Assembly (NCBI GenBank): GCA_902728285.1
Contig: CACVBU010000975.1
Location: forward strand, 524,637 to 588,636
DNA from: Clytia hemisphaerica
Taxonomy: Eukaryota > Cnidaria > Hydrozoa > Leptothecata > Clytiidae
Reading direction: 5' to 3'
Length of the DNA stretch: 64,000 nt
Below the pieces are notes generated by a model. That model ran no database searches. It was not told where the DNA came from and was given only the letters and a program-made list of their open reading frames with translations. A program made the translations under genes and the position numbers. Shown piece after piece: positions 9,877-32,740 of this stretch (positions are counted from its first letter, which is position 1; each line of letters begins with the position of its first letter).

Positions 9877-12800
9877 ATGAAATCTCTTCTACTCTATCTG
9901 ATACTTGCGGTCTTGGTTGGCAATGCAAACTCGAGCAGATTCTATGCTGTGGTCGAAAAACCCCAAAAATATTGCACCTTCGAAGGATATGTTCCCGGAG
10001 GCAATAAGATTACGGTGGCAAAAGTCATTGCTCCTGTGGCGAAAATGCAGAAGAATGTGTTCAGTGGGCTTGCTGGCAATCTGGGAAAAGCAAGTGTGGG
10101 TGCTCAACATTCAACCATGTTATTGAAAGGTTTTGGAAAGCTAGGTAAATTTAGAACATTTTCATTGATATTTTAGTCTTTTAACTTTCTCTCAATATTT
10201 ATACCGTAGAAGGCTCGTGTTTTTCTTTTTGCAAAGGTTGAAAAAAGCGCATTCTTGTCTACAAGGCCCTCAGCGGTTTGCGTGAATGCGTGAATTTCGA
10301 AAAAACTGAATGATTGCGTGAATTGATGTTCTGCTAAGGGGCCTCCTACAACGACTCAACCTTTCAGTGTCGATTATCACTAAGTGAATCACTTTCTGTC
10401 CAAATGATTTTCAGGGCCACATACCTTGCAGTGCGTTGCTCCTGTTTCATCTGCCTTACCCTCACTGGGATCCCTTTTTCGTCGTGCTAGGAAAAAAATG
10501 TTAGCCTATTATAAAAGTGTAAAGAAGACAAAACGAACAGCGTATCTTAAAAATTCTTTCTTTCCAATCATTCTTTCTGTAGCGAACATTGCGCCGAAGT
10601 TGGGTCCAGCTCTCGGTTTGTTTGGTGTTGGATTCTCCCTTGTCAAATCGTTTATTGAACCCTCACCACAAGATATTTTAGATCAAGCCAATAAAGCTAT
10701 CGCTGAGTTGACCAACGAGGTAAAGTTTGCAGTAAACCCTCGCTTATTCGAACTTCTATTATTCGAATTTTTTTCTATAATTCGAATATGTTTCTAGTCC
10801 CCTACAAGTAGAATCTCTTTTAAAATCCTTCAACAACTATGATCCCTGTTCGAGTAGGAATCAGAGAGTCCACGTTCTATAACGTTAAGTAAGGGGTCAA
10901 CATTCCATTTTAAGATATTTCGACATTTTTTAGAGAGGGAGGGCAGGCAACTGTTTTTATATAATTAGTTAAAATTTGACTTTGTTAGAAAAATGAATGA
11001 TAGAGAAAAAGCTGACATTAATGGAAGAAAAGCAGTGGTATTTATTTGTATCTCTGTTCGACTTAGACGCTTTGAAAATATCAAGATGGCTAACACTCTC
11101 CCAACTAGTCTAGATGATATTTCTTAAACATTCTTGACTTTGGGCCGTTGAACTTTGATCGAGCGCGCGATGGAATCCTCAGTTTTTGTACTTTTATGAT
11201 ATGGAGTAGGAAATCTTTCGAAAGAAGTCTTTTTAAAGCTCTCTTTCCACCGAGTTTGTCTCTTCTCATTTTTAAACCAAAATTTGGTACTTCTAGGGGT
11301 AAAGTTCTGGGGTCTGGTCTGCACATGTCCGTCCTTCAGAAAACCTAGTGGCAACCCTGTTCTGTTGTTCAACTTCAGGTTAACAGTAGATTGGATGAAA
11401 TGAAAGGGTATGTCGAAGAGAAAACCCTCGAATTGGAAAAAGATTTGGTGAACCGTGAATACAAGTCTTTATTCAAACTATGGGCAAACTGTGTAAAAGA
11501 AGTCACAAAAGAAAAGGTTAATGAATGCATGGAAGATGCAACAAAACAGATCATGGCTTCTCGTCCCAAATTCGCCATCTTTGGTGACGATGTCCAAGCT
11601 GATCACCAACCTTCCATTTCTGATGTGAAACGTATTGAAGCCAACCTCATCACCTTCCGAGATTACGTCATTATGAGTCTTGCTAGTTTATCAACATTGG
11701 TGGCTACTTTCAAAGATGATCCCGCAAAGAAAAGAGAGTACATCAGATATGCTAATGATCTTAATACCGAAATCAAATGGTGCGTTGACTACGCACGAAA
11801 CGCCGTTTTCATCATCAAGAAGATGCATGCCGATTTTTGTCATTGTGATGCAACAAAGAAATGCACTGACTTTACTAAGTACTACGAAGGCTGGCCGGGT
11901 GTAAATACAATGAGTTGGTTAGTATGCAGCTGTGTCATCGATCCTGCTGATGTTTCCACACGTGCTTGCAAGGTCAAAATTGCAATGCGCGTTGATGGAA
12001 AACGGGTATACACCAGGTACGATTTACCAACAGCTGACTACTTCCGAGCAGCTAAGATGCTTGGACGACGAGAAGTCGAGAAACAAGTTGTTAAATACAT
12101 CACAGACATGTTGGCAACTATCAATAATTACTGGCAAAATGAGCTGCTGGATTTAATACCTGATTGGGAAAACCTTGAGGTTGCATTATCAAAAGATGAA
12201 ATCTCTTCTCGAGATGAGATTGAACAGCGAAGAAAGGTTGTGAGATACAGTGAAGATTTCAACCGACGTTTAGACCAGGTAAGTAAGAAGCGCTTGTAAG
12301 AATTTTACAAGGGTCAAATAATTAGTACTAGTAATCGTATGGTTTGGAGTGCAATTAACGATTAATTACGAGTAACAAAGGAGAAAATAGTGAATTTGCA
12401 CGAGTCCGAAGGACGAGTGCAAATTACGGTATTTTCTCCTTTGTTACGAGTGATTAATCGTTAATTGCACGACAAAACATACGATTCCGAGGTAATCGTC
12501 AGTAAAAAAAGTCTCTGACAGACACAGGACTTGGGAGAGAAAAGAATAAGGGAACAAAAGTGTCCCCCCGCCGAAGAGTGCAAAAAGTGGTAATAGTGCA
12601 ATTAACGATTAATCGCACTCCTCTAAACCAATCAGATTCGAGTAATTTTGCACGGCTGACATTATGTATTTTATTCCATTCTACAGGGTGTCCCTAATTA
12701 AAGTATCGAGTTTGAACATGCGATTGAGTAGAAAAGTTTGTGTGTGTTATCGTTAAAATATAAGAACGTTCTCCATCACACAGGCTTATTACAAAAGGTA

Positions 12801-13764
12801 GTTACAACGTATAAATTAATCGTAATGACAAAGAAAAAAGAGGGAGAGCTTAAAATACAATTTTGTGAACACGCACATTTTAGCGATAACACACACAAAC
12901 TTTTCTACTCAATCGCATGTTCAAACTCGATACTTTAATTAGGGACACCCTGTACATTGAGTTATCTGACAGATTAGCCAGTGTACGCGAACAGTGTACA
13001 CATTTAAGTGCCAACCACATATATCTGTAAAGCCCGAAGGGCTAGATAGGCAACTTTAAGCTTTTTCCAGCAAAAAAAAGTGAAGCAAAAATTAGACTTT
13101 TTAATTTTCGTGCCGATGGATAGGATCTAGCACTTTAATTGTTTTCGGAACGCGAGATCAAAAAAAGTAGGCGGCAAACGCTATTTCACATCTCTTAAAC
13201 CGGTGAAATTGTATATTTTAGTCACGTGACTTTGGTAGGAAATCCTTCCAAACCTAGGCTTCACTTTTCGATAAAAGCCGCAAATCTAGCCCTTCGGGTT
13301 TTACAGATATGTGGTGCCACCCTGCTCTGAAAAAATCTTGAAACTGAAGTGCTTTGTCTTAACAAATACAGAACATAATGTATATATAGGTCATTTAAGA
13401 CCTTTAGATTGAGCAAATAAATTCCATTTTATTTGACTTTTGATTTTCTCAGGTCAATGATGAGATGGCTCAAGAATTGGATGCCGTCTACGCCGAAACA
13501 TTTGAGCATCGTGACGAGATTCCACAAGACGAACAAACTCGATCATTCGAAACATCATTTTACAATGATCCTATACCAGCAAAACGTCGATCCTTTAATG
13601 ATTTTGCTCCCCGTCGCTTCGCGATGCCACCTCGAGACTTTGTCCCCCGTCACTCAATGTATGATTACGCAACAAAAGGTCGTTTATTAAAAGATTTCTA
13701 CCAACAACGAACGCAAACCTTCCGCAATGCTCAAGATGAAAGGAGATACAGTCCACGAAAATAA
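9877..13764 (+). CDS. Secreted jellyfish-toxin-like protein, 4 exons
   Basis: Exons 9877-10144, 10415-10719, 11379-12278 and 13453-13764 join in frame to 594 aa. Residues 1-19 are a signal peptide (MKSLLLYLILAVLVGNANS). Residues about 138-170 form a hydrophobic Gly/Ala/Leu-rich segment, followed by long amphipathic, partly coiled helices (about 175-260), a Cys-containing middle region (motif HCDATKKC), and an Arg-rich tail from residue 492. This layout (signal peptide, hydrophobic helical region, long amphipathic helices) resembles the cnidarian jellyfish-toxin/delta-endotoxin-like pore-former family. That assignment is from recalled overall resemblance, and no toxicity is shown. A paralogous last exon lies at 1-287. 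The third intron carries three MITEs. An alternative is an unclassified secreted protein. Confidence 0.65.
12320..12660. mobile_element. Inverted-repeat element in intron 3 of the toxin-like gene
   Basis: Arms around 12335-12400 and 12415-12485 are complementary (GTGCAATTAACGATTAAT against ATTAATCGTTAATTGCAC) with GAGTCCGAAGGACGAG near the centre. A further GCAATTAACGATTAATCGCA at 12599 suggests the element extends to about 12660. It could form a long hairpin in the pre-mRNA. Confidence 0.75.
12684..12952. mobile_element. Mariner-type MITE with ~70-bp near-perfect arms
   Basis: Ends CAGGGTGTCCCTAATTAA and its complement, flanked by TA on both sides. The arms match for about 70 bp. CAGGGTGTCCC-type ends and TA duplication are typical of mariner-like elements. 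It lies in intron 3 of the toxin-like gene. Confidence 0.9.
13023..13309. mobile_element. MITE with CCCGAAGGGCTAG ends, copy 1
   Basis: Ends TATCTGTAAAGCCCGAAGGG and the complement of TATCTGTAAAACCCGAAGGG, followed by CTAGAT on both arms. A second copy lies at about 28162-28396. It is the third MITE in the same intron. Confidence 0.8.
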
Positions 13765-13924
13765 GATTTGGAAAGGCTCGAAGGATCACCGCTTGACTAA
13801 TATATCTTGTAATTATTCGTTATAGGCACTTTGTAGGTTTTAAGTTGATTTGTTGAATATTTGTAAATTGATTTTTTTTGATCAACAGAGTGAAAAAAAT
13901 AATCTTTTTAGTAGGGGGGAATTT
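13483..13924 (+). repeat. Segmental duplication, copy B
   Basis: Near-identical to bases 1-435, covering most of the last exon and about 155 bp of 3' flank. Copies diverge after AGTAGGGGG: copy A enters the minisatellite, copy B continues with GAATTTTAAAATCGCTCG. Confidence 0.9.
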
Positions 13925-14686
13925 TAAAATCGCTCGATTTTTTTAGTCAAAGCACTAAGGGGTAGACAAATCAAAATAAATTGGGTGCCAATTTTTTTTC
14001 GGACACTTTGGTGTGATTTTCGGACAAATAAGACGGTCTCAGGCAAAAATCATAGGGTGAAAAATTAATGAAAATTTTTGCTTGAGAAAACGGAGACCTG
14101 TTGTATATTTTTGGAAATATCTGAAAAAATTAAGATTAGTGATATATTGCGAGTATAGGTGATTTCGGTACCTAACTCGAGATATTGAGCTTCCAAAAGC
14201 GCAAAAACTGGACAAAACAGCTGTTTCTGGCTGAAAAAACTGAAAACAACGTTAAGAGTTAAAACTCTAACCTTCCAACCTACTTTAGAGCACTTGCAAA
14301 TCTATTGTGGTTTCAAAACTTTGAATTTCCCTTTTTCTCAAATATTACGACCATGATTGTTGTAAAATGCTGATCTTCAAAATATTATAGTTAAAAAGTT
14401 TAGCTACGAGAAAGTCACCCGTTGGAGCTAAAAATTCAAAAGAATGGTTGCAGTGCGAAAGCGTGGTTGCAGGGGAAATGATATGACTGATTGTTTTTAC
14501 TTTTTTGGGATACTATATACGATACGAAATTTTCGTTCCCATTCTACGTCTATTTCAGTCCGTGTGTCACTAATTTTGCTACTGCCAAACCTTTTCACTG
14601 TATTATCCCTACAGCGACCTTCTTCCCTGGATTTCATATGTTGTAAATTCAGGGTTTTGATGGTCGTGGATAACTAGATATTAGTA
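13925..14686. other. Intergenic, no gene seen
   Basis: Downstream of the toxin-like gene. The short ORF at 14444 shows no recognisable domain. Confidence 0.4.
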
Positions 14687-15953
14687 CAGTATATGGCCCC
14701 CAAAACGGAGACGGCCCCCAAAACGGAGGTTTTCATTAAAATGAAGATTCTGACTTGTAGATTTATCAGAATCAAACAATTTTTGTTTATATTGAAAGAA
14801 TGATGGTTATACTTAAAAATGAGCATGTTTTTGCTGGTTTGAGACAGATTCAAAATAACATATTTGCGTCTAAAGGAAATATTTTAACACCAAAATTAGA
14901 TAAGAATTGCATATAACTCACTCTAGCTCCTTGGATATTGAAAATAAGTTATGAAAACGGGGTATAGGAAACTTTCTACACCTAATGCCGTTCAGAAAAT
15001 GCAAATACATCTGTGACTTTAGAGGCTGGGTAAAAGATATAGCATCTTGAAGGCCAACCAGTATTTTGAAGCCCTAGAATCAGCATTGACAAAACCGAAA
15101 ATTCTAAATATGAGAAAAAGCAAAAACTCTTGGAATTCTATTCCTATCACCTTGAGTTAATAGTTTATAACAAAAAATTAACATTATATATAAAAATCTT
15201 GGCTGAATCAGCAAAAACGGCAAATTCTGTCATTTTTTTGAAAAATATAGGAGAAAAATATATTTAAAGCTTCATATTTTCAGTTTCAGTTAAGCTTTTT
15301 TTCTAAAGTTTTCACAGCTTATTCCATACATGAATGAAACTATTTTCAAAAGAGATTTGTTTTCAAAAACTTGATTAAGACGTTGTTAAATCAAAATTGT
15401 CATTTTGAAAATTTCTAAATTTTCAGTTTGGACTTTGCAATATCGAAAATCTTGAAATATTTCATAAAAATCATAAATTTTACATCCATCGGGTCGTAAA
15501 TCTAAGGGAAAACACAAATATGTTCATAGTTTTTCCCCCTATTACCACTGGCCTCAATAATTTGATTTTAACTACACCTCCGTTTTGGGGGCCCTAAACC
15601 TGCATTTTGACAACCAGGGGTATACTGTAAAAATTTTATCAAATAAATTTATGCCCAAAACCCTCTAAATCATATTTCAAAACTATGGTCAAAATTTTGT
15701 ATTCATATCTTAAAGATATCTCGAGAAATCGCTAAAATTTCAAACCTCCATTTTGGGGGCCATTAGAAAAAAGCTACCTATCTTTAAGCGATTGAAAAAT
15801 ATTGTTGAAATTGAAAATTTTGAAAAAGAATTTCCAGGAAATAAAGTAGAGATGTTAAAGGTTTTCATGCAGCAAAAATCTTTGTAAAATCTCTTTTCCT
15901 CTAGATTTGGGAGAAATTTCAAATTTGATCGCCGTTTTGGGGGCCACATACTG
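14687..15953. mobile_element. Tc1/mariner-type non-autonomous element, 1.27 kb
   Basis: Left end CAGTATATGGCCCCCAAAAC; right end is the complement (GTTTTGGGGGCCACATACTG, with an extra CA). TA flanks both sides (14685-14686, 15954-15955). The GGCCCCCAAAACGGAG motif is repeated internally near both ends and near 15580 and 15750. No transposase ORF. A deleted relative is at 53180. Confidence 0.85.
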
Positions 15954-16129
15954 TATTAAATATTAGATAAACCTTTCCTCTATAGAAAATTCTTCATCAA
16001 CTATAAGTTCAAAACATATACACTTTTTTGGTACACCCGGTAATATATGGTTAAATAAAAATACACAAATTTAAATTTTCTTTCACGTATTCAAGTAACT
16101 TGATTTTCTAAACACGACAGGATTAGGCA

Positions 16130-16500
16130 ACTGGCACTTCTATTACACGAGTAATACCCAAAATGTGACGGAGCCCGATTTTTGGACTTACCTCCTATAA
16201 AATAACCTTTGTCCGTCCGTTCGTTCGTTACCAACTTTTCTCGGGATCGGCTCATTAGTTTTTCCTGATTTTTGGCACCAAAATGCAAAATGATAATGCC
16301 CAAAATATGACGGAACCCCGATTTCCGGAAAAATTTATTTACGGCCGAAAATACCGGAAAGACTTTTTTTGGCATTTTCTCGAGATTTCACCATTAGTTA
16401 TTTCTAATTTTTCCCTTAATAAAGATTAATAAAGATGTGCATTAGCAATGCTCAAAACATGGCCGAGTCTGATTTTTAGAAAAATATTTTTCTTCGCCAC
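16130..16500. repeat. Dispersed repeat, GTGACGGAGCCCGATTTTTG family
   Basis: Matches, in inverted orientation, the tandem repeat inside the FTHFS gene at 21137-22055 (shared GATTTTTGGCACCA, CCGGAAAAATTT-like and TCTCGAGATT-type phrases). A TTTTTTGGTACACCCGGTA fragment just before it (16025-16043) resembles an end of the 62919 element. Confidence 0.7.
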
Positions 16501-16605
16501 GGCATGACGTCACAAGTGGGGGTACTAAAGATTGATTGTGTGTTTGTTTTCCCCTCGAAATAATTAAATCTTATTAGTTGAGAAGTAATTTTCCGTGGCA
16601 AAAAG

Positions 16606-16834
16606 AAATTACCGGTGCCGAAATAATTTAGCCGTCAGCCGAAGCTGTAAAATCAAAGATTAGTACTAAAAACAAAGATTTGTACTAAAAAACAAAGATT
16701 AGTACTAAAAAAACAATAGTACTAAAAGTAAAAAACAAAGATTAGTACTAAAAAACAAAGATTAGTACTAAAAAACAAAGATTAGTACTAAAAAACAAAG
16801 ATTAGTACTAAAAACAAAGATTAGTACTAAAAAA
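16606..16834 (-). repeat. Inverted minisatellite with conserved block
   Basis: The minus strand reads the conserved block found at 1066-1113 with the same ~20-bp minisatellite unit, here about 9 copies of CAAAGATTAGTACTAAAAAA. One disrupted unit lies near 16710-16735. Orientation is opposite to the 437-1113 array. Confidence 0.9.
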
Positions 16835-17301
16835 CCACCGTTTTGGGCGTTTTTGGGCCACCGTATAAAACAGATGTAAGGTTCGATGTTTCAATATTTC
16901 CATAAAACAATTTAATATTTACAATCAATTTTACCAAATTTTCTAAATTGAAATGAAATTAAAAAGAAAACGCTGTGATGGTAGAAAAATTAAAGAATCA
17001 ATAATTATTGAGCGAAGAAAATTTTCTTGATGTTTGAATTGAGCAAGAAAAATAGAAAGTTTTCAGAAATTACTTGAAAAAGATATTGAGAATGTTTTGG
17101 CGATGAAGAACTCAAAATGATTTATCCAAGAATATAAATTTTATTTGAAAAAGTGTGTAAATCATTTAAGGTGAAAGATATATAATATACTACTAAATTT
17201 CTATGTATTAAAAAAAAGTGATACAAAAATGAAAATCTACAATAATAAAATCTTGAAAAAAATGTTCAGCAGTTTCAGTCAGTCTAGTTCGGTGTCATTT
17301 T
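16835..17301. other. 3' flank of the FTHFS gene
   Basis: AT-rich. The FTHFS 3' UTR must lie in the 17301 end of this stretch, read on the minus strand. I cannot single out one polyadenylation signal. Confidence 0.4.
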
Positions 17302-29159
<11,858 letters not shown>

Positions 29160-29519
29160 AGTTGCTTATAATTATTGTGAAAGATGCAAGCAAAGTGAGC
29201 TAAATTTTGGGTGGAAAATCGACAGCAAATAAAAGCCAGAAACAAGGGTTGGTTGTAGGACCAGAACATCCTAAGACAATTTTTTGAATATTGACTTGTT
29301 ATTGCAAAAATGCTAAAAAATTTCTGATTCTGTCGGTCAGTCGGTCATGTCAAATCACACCCAATCAACAACCTTACTTTTTCTTTTTTTTAGAGAACTA
29401 TTAGAGACATTTGTGATTTATCATTTCTTTTATATCTTTTAGTTTCAACATTGAAATATTTACAAAAAGTATATTCAAATGATCTCGGATCTATTTATGT
29501 TGGAACTTTTGGTCTAAAT
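29160..29519. promoter_or_regulatory. Presumed FTHFS upstream region
   Basis: Lies between FTHFS exon 1 (minus) and the retroelement (plus). It must hold the FTHFS 5' UTR and promoter if exon 1 is correct. No TATA box or other defined element is convincing, and I found no LTR here by eye. Confidence 0.3.
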
Positions 29520-30215
29520 ATGCCGTCTGTTAACTGCCCCGTGCCTGGGTGCGTGCTAGACACAGAGGCAGTCATTGTTGCAGCCCTTATCACCGCCCAC
29601 ACAAATTCAACACATAACGGTCCAGCCCAAGCAGGTCAAGGCACAACCAAGGTGGAGAAAGTCAAGCGCCCAACAATCGTATCATCCAGCACATCTGAAG
29701 ACTGGACGTACTTCCTGACCCAATGGAATGAGTATAAACAAGCCACGCGTGTCGCTGGAAGAGAAATTATCATTCAATTGCTTGAGTGTTGCGAGGAACA
29801 ATTACGTAAAGATTTAACGAGATCCTCTGTCGGACCACTAACCGAAAAGACAGAGGACGACATCTTAGCAGCTATCAAATCACTTGCCGTCCGAGAGGAA
29901 AATATTATGGTTGCCCGAGTCGCTCTAAACAACATGCATCAGGACCAAGATAAATCTATTCGTGCTTTCGGTGCCTGCCTCCGGGGACAAGCTGCAGTAT
30001 GCAGATACGTTATCGATTGCCCAGGAGATGAGTGTAACATTGTAGTAGTAGACTATACCGAACAAATTTTACGTGATGTTTTGTGCCGTGGGATTATTGA
30101 TCCTGACATTCAATTAGAACTTTTAGGTCATACAAATCAAGACATGACCTTAGAAAAGTCTTTCATTTTGTTGAAGCCAAAGAGGCAGGCAAGAGATCAG
30201 CAAATCGTTTTTTAA
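29520..30215 (+). pseudogene. Retrotransposon gag (capsid part), Ty3/Gypsy-like
   Basis: The ORF from ATG 29520 begins MPSVNCPVPGC, the Cys-containing opening usual in this group of invertebrate Ty3/Gypsy gag proteins, and continues through a helical capsid-like region. The frame breaks near 30160: downstream homology continues in another frame, consistent with loss of a single base. The copy is defective. Confidence 0.75.
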
Positions 30216-30895
30216 ACAATCAAGCTGCTGCTATCAGAAGTAACTACTCAAAATCTAAAAGAGACACTTTGAAACAATCCTCACAAACTGATAAGACTGA
30301 CAAAGTTGATAAAAACTCTAAATGTTCGTATTGTGGCACGTTTGGTCACGGTACAAACTCCACGTCTCAGTCTAGGAGAAACTCTTGCCCTGCGTTCAAC
30401 CACACTTGCGGATATTGCCACAGACCTCACCATTTTGGCCACATGTGCAGAAGCAAGGATAAACCTAAACGTGTGGAAAAGAAATCTGACAATGCTTCGA
30501 TCCAAGAAGAATCCAACAGTGTTTTCAATACCCTATGTGCTGTTTCTTCCAACACTTTTACAGAGTCGCCAATTGCTCACCATTGTTACGATCCATCGAC
30601 CAACACCTGGAAAAAGCGATCGTCAAAATCGCAGTCCTTCATTCTGTTGTCCATCCAAGTTGCCGAAGAAGACTACCTCCAGCTTGGCTTCAAACCAATT
30701 GCCTTCGAGTCAAAACCGATTCAAGTCAGAGCAATGGCCGATACGGGATGCCAGAGTTGCCTCATCAGTTTCAAACACATCCAACGTCTTGGACTCAACA
30801 AGAAGGACCTTCTTCCAACAGAAACTCAACTCAGCAAACAACCAGTCAATCAAAGTCCTTGGTGCGATTATACTCAAAATGTCAGGAAAACGTGA
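30160..30895 (+). pseudogene. Retrotransposon nucleocapsid and protease region
   Basis: A different frame from the gag segment. It has Cys/His clusters (CSYCGTFGH; CGYCHRPHHFGHMC) of nucleocapsid type, then the retropepsin active-site motif MADTGCQSCLIS. Another frame change near 30840 moves the homologous reading to the frame used by the reverse transcriptase part. Confidence 0.75.
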
Positions 30896-31884
30896 GGATG
30901 GTACCATCAAGGAAACAAAACAATTCGTTTACGTTACAAACGAGTCCGACAAGTTCTTCTTGAGTCGGGGAGTGTGCATAGACTTGGGTATCATCTCCGA
31001 AACCTTCCCTATTATTGGTGAATCCCTATCATTGGCAGATATCAACATCCCTCGCTGCCCAAGAAGAGCCCTCCCACCACCCTTGCCAACAGAACTTCCC
31101 TTTCCAGCCACAGACGAGAACCGCCACAAATTAGAGAACTTTCTACTGGAATACTATGGTAATAGTACATTCAATACCTGCGAACATCAGCCGCTGCCAC
31201 TAATGGAAGCACCTCCTATGAAACTCATAATCAACCCAGAGGCAGAACCAGTTGCACATCATTCTCCCATACCCGTACCCATCCATTGGCAAGACACAGT
31301 CAAAGCTAATCTAGACCGTGACGTTCGTTTAGGCGTGATTGAACCAGTACCAATAGGAGAACCCGTTACATGGTGCCACTGTATGGTTGTCTGCGCTAAA
31401 AAGAATGGCAACCCAAGACGAACTGTTGACTTTCAACTGCTAAATAAACATGCTTTTAGAGAGACTCATCACACGCAATCACCGTATCATCAAGTGCGCT
31501 CTGTTCCTACAAACAAAAGGAAAACCGTATCTGATGCTTGGAACGGTTACCACAGTGTACCTCTCCGAGAAGAGGACCGCCATCTCACAACGTTTATCAC
31601 ACCTCGTGGGGAAGGTACCGCTACAACACCCTCCCTCAAGGCTACATAGCATCCGGCGACGGCTATTCACGTAGATTCGACGAGATTGTGTCAGACTTTC
31701 CTGATAAGATCAAAGTTATTGATGATGCATTACTTTGGTCTGAGGACCTTGAAGCTAGTTTTTACCAAGCTTGCAAGTGGTTAGACATTTGTGGAAAGAA
31801 TGGGATAATCCAAAACCCATCGAAATTCAAATTTGGAGAGAACATTGTTGAATTTGCGGGGTTCGAGATCACCCTTGATTCTGT
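30840..31884 (+). pseudogene. Retrotransposon reverse transcriptase, 5' part
   Basis: RT fingers and palm are recognisable: VIEPVPIGEPVTWCHCMVV, then NGNPRRTVDFQLLNKH. Frame changes near 31608, after which YNTLPQGY and the catalytic VIDDALLW follow. It stops abruptly at 31884, where a transposon is inserted. With three frame breaks plus an insertion it cannot encode a working polymerase. Confidence 0.85.
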
Positions 31885-32470
31885 CAGTCAGTACCTTTAG
31901 CCAAATTAGGAACATTTTTCTTACTTTTACTAGTATTCCTAATTAGGAATCTTATTCCTAATTTGGAAGAAAAAAATTCCTAATTAGGAAGAAATATTTA
32001 AAAGTTTAATATCTCTGAAACGAGCTACATTCGCAAATTCCAAGTATGACCAATAGATTCGGTATACCAAATATGATAACTGTGCAAAAAATTGAAAAAT
32101 TTCATTCGCGGATGGTGGAATTATTAACGCCCCCCAAAAATAATTCCAAATTAGGAATTAAACGAACTGCCGTTTTTATTATCACGAAGAAAAACAGAAA
32201 GTGAGTTTCCCGCGTTTTATAAATAAATGTCAATTTTATACCGGGAGAAGTGAAGTTTTTTCTAGGGATTATAGCTTGGTCCCCCGAGCAAGTCAAGAGC
32301 TCAATCTTTCTTTCCCACCTAAATGGAATAGTAAGAATCTTATGAAGTACTTTTGAACGTGCGATTTTTTCTATTTTTGGAGAAAATCTAGGTTTTTGCT
32401 TCATATTCCTAATTAGGAATACTAGTAAAAGTAAGAAAAATATTCCTAATTTGGCTAAAGGTACTGACTG
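31885..32470. mobile_element. 586-bp inverted-repeat element inserted in the RT
   Basis: Ends CAGTCAGTACCTTTAGCCAA and its exact complement, with arms matching over about 66 bp with one or two mismatches. TCTGT flanks both sides (31880-31884, 32471-32475). Removing the element and one TCTGT restores the RT-to-RNase H reading frame, so borders and 5-bp duplication are secure. CAG ends with a 5-bp duplication could be a hAT5-like element, which is inference. Confidence 0.92.
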
Positions 32471-32740
32471 TCTGTACGACCAGCTCCATCCATGCTAAGG
32501 GCTATCACTGACTTCCCAACACCAAAAAACATAACAGACGTTCGTTCATGGTTCGGGCTCATAAACCAAGTTTCGTATGCTTTTAGTATGACAGAGACAA
32601 TGTTGCCATTCCATGAATTGTTAAAACCAAAGACTCCGTTTTGCTGGACGGACGAACTCCAGCATGCATGCATTTGAACAGTCGAAACTGCATATCGTTA
32701 GCAAAATCGAAAAAGGCGTTAAGATCTTTGACAAAGGATT
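32471..32740 (+). pseudogene. Retrotransposon RT/RNase H junction, 3' part
   Basis: Resumes directly after the insertion with the ITDFPTPKNITDVRSWFGL segment that follows the RT palm in Ty3/Gypsy polyproteins, up to FCWTDELQHAC. It then breaks, with homologous sequence weakly continuing to about 32740. No RNase H core, integrase or 3' LTR was found. Confidence 0.75.

Noticed and set aside
29163..29519. 5' LTR of the gag-pol element
   Set aside because: No matching 3' LTR or TG...CA pair found by eye in the window.
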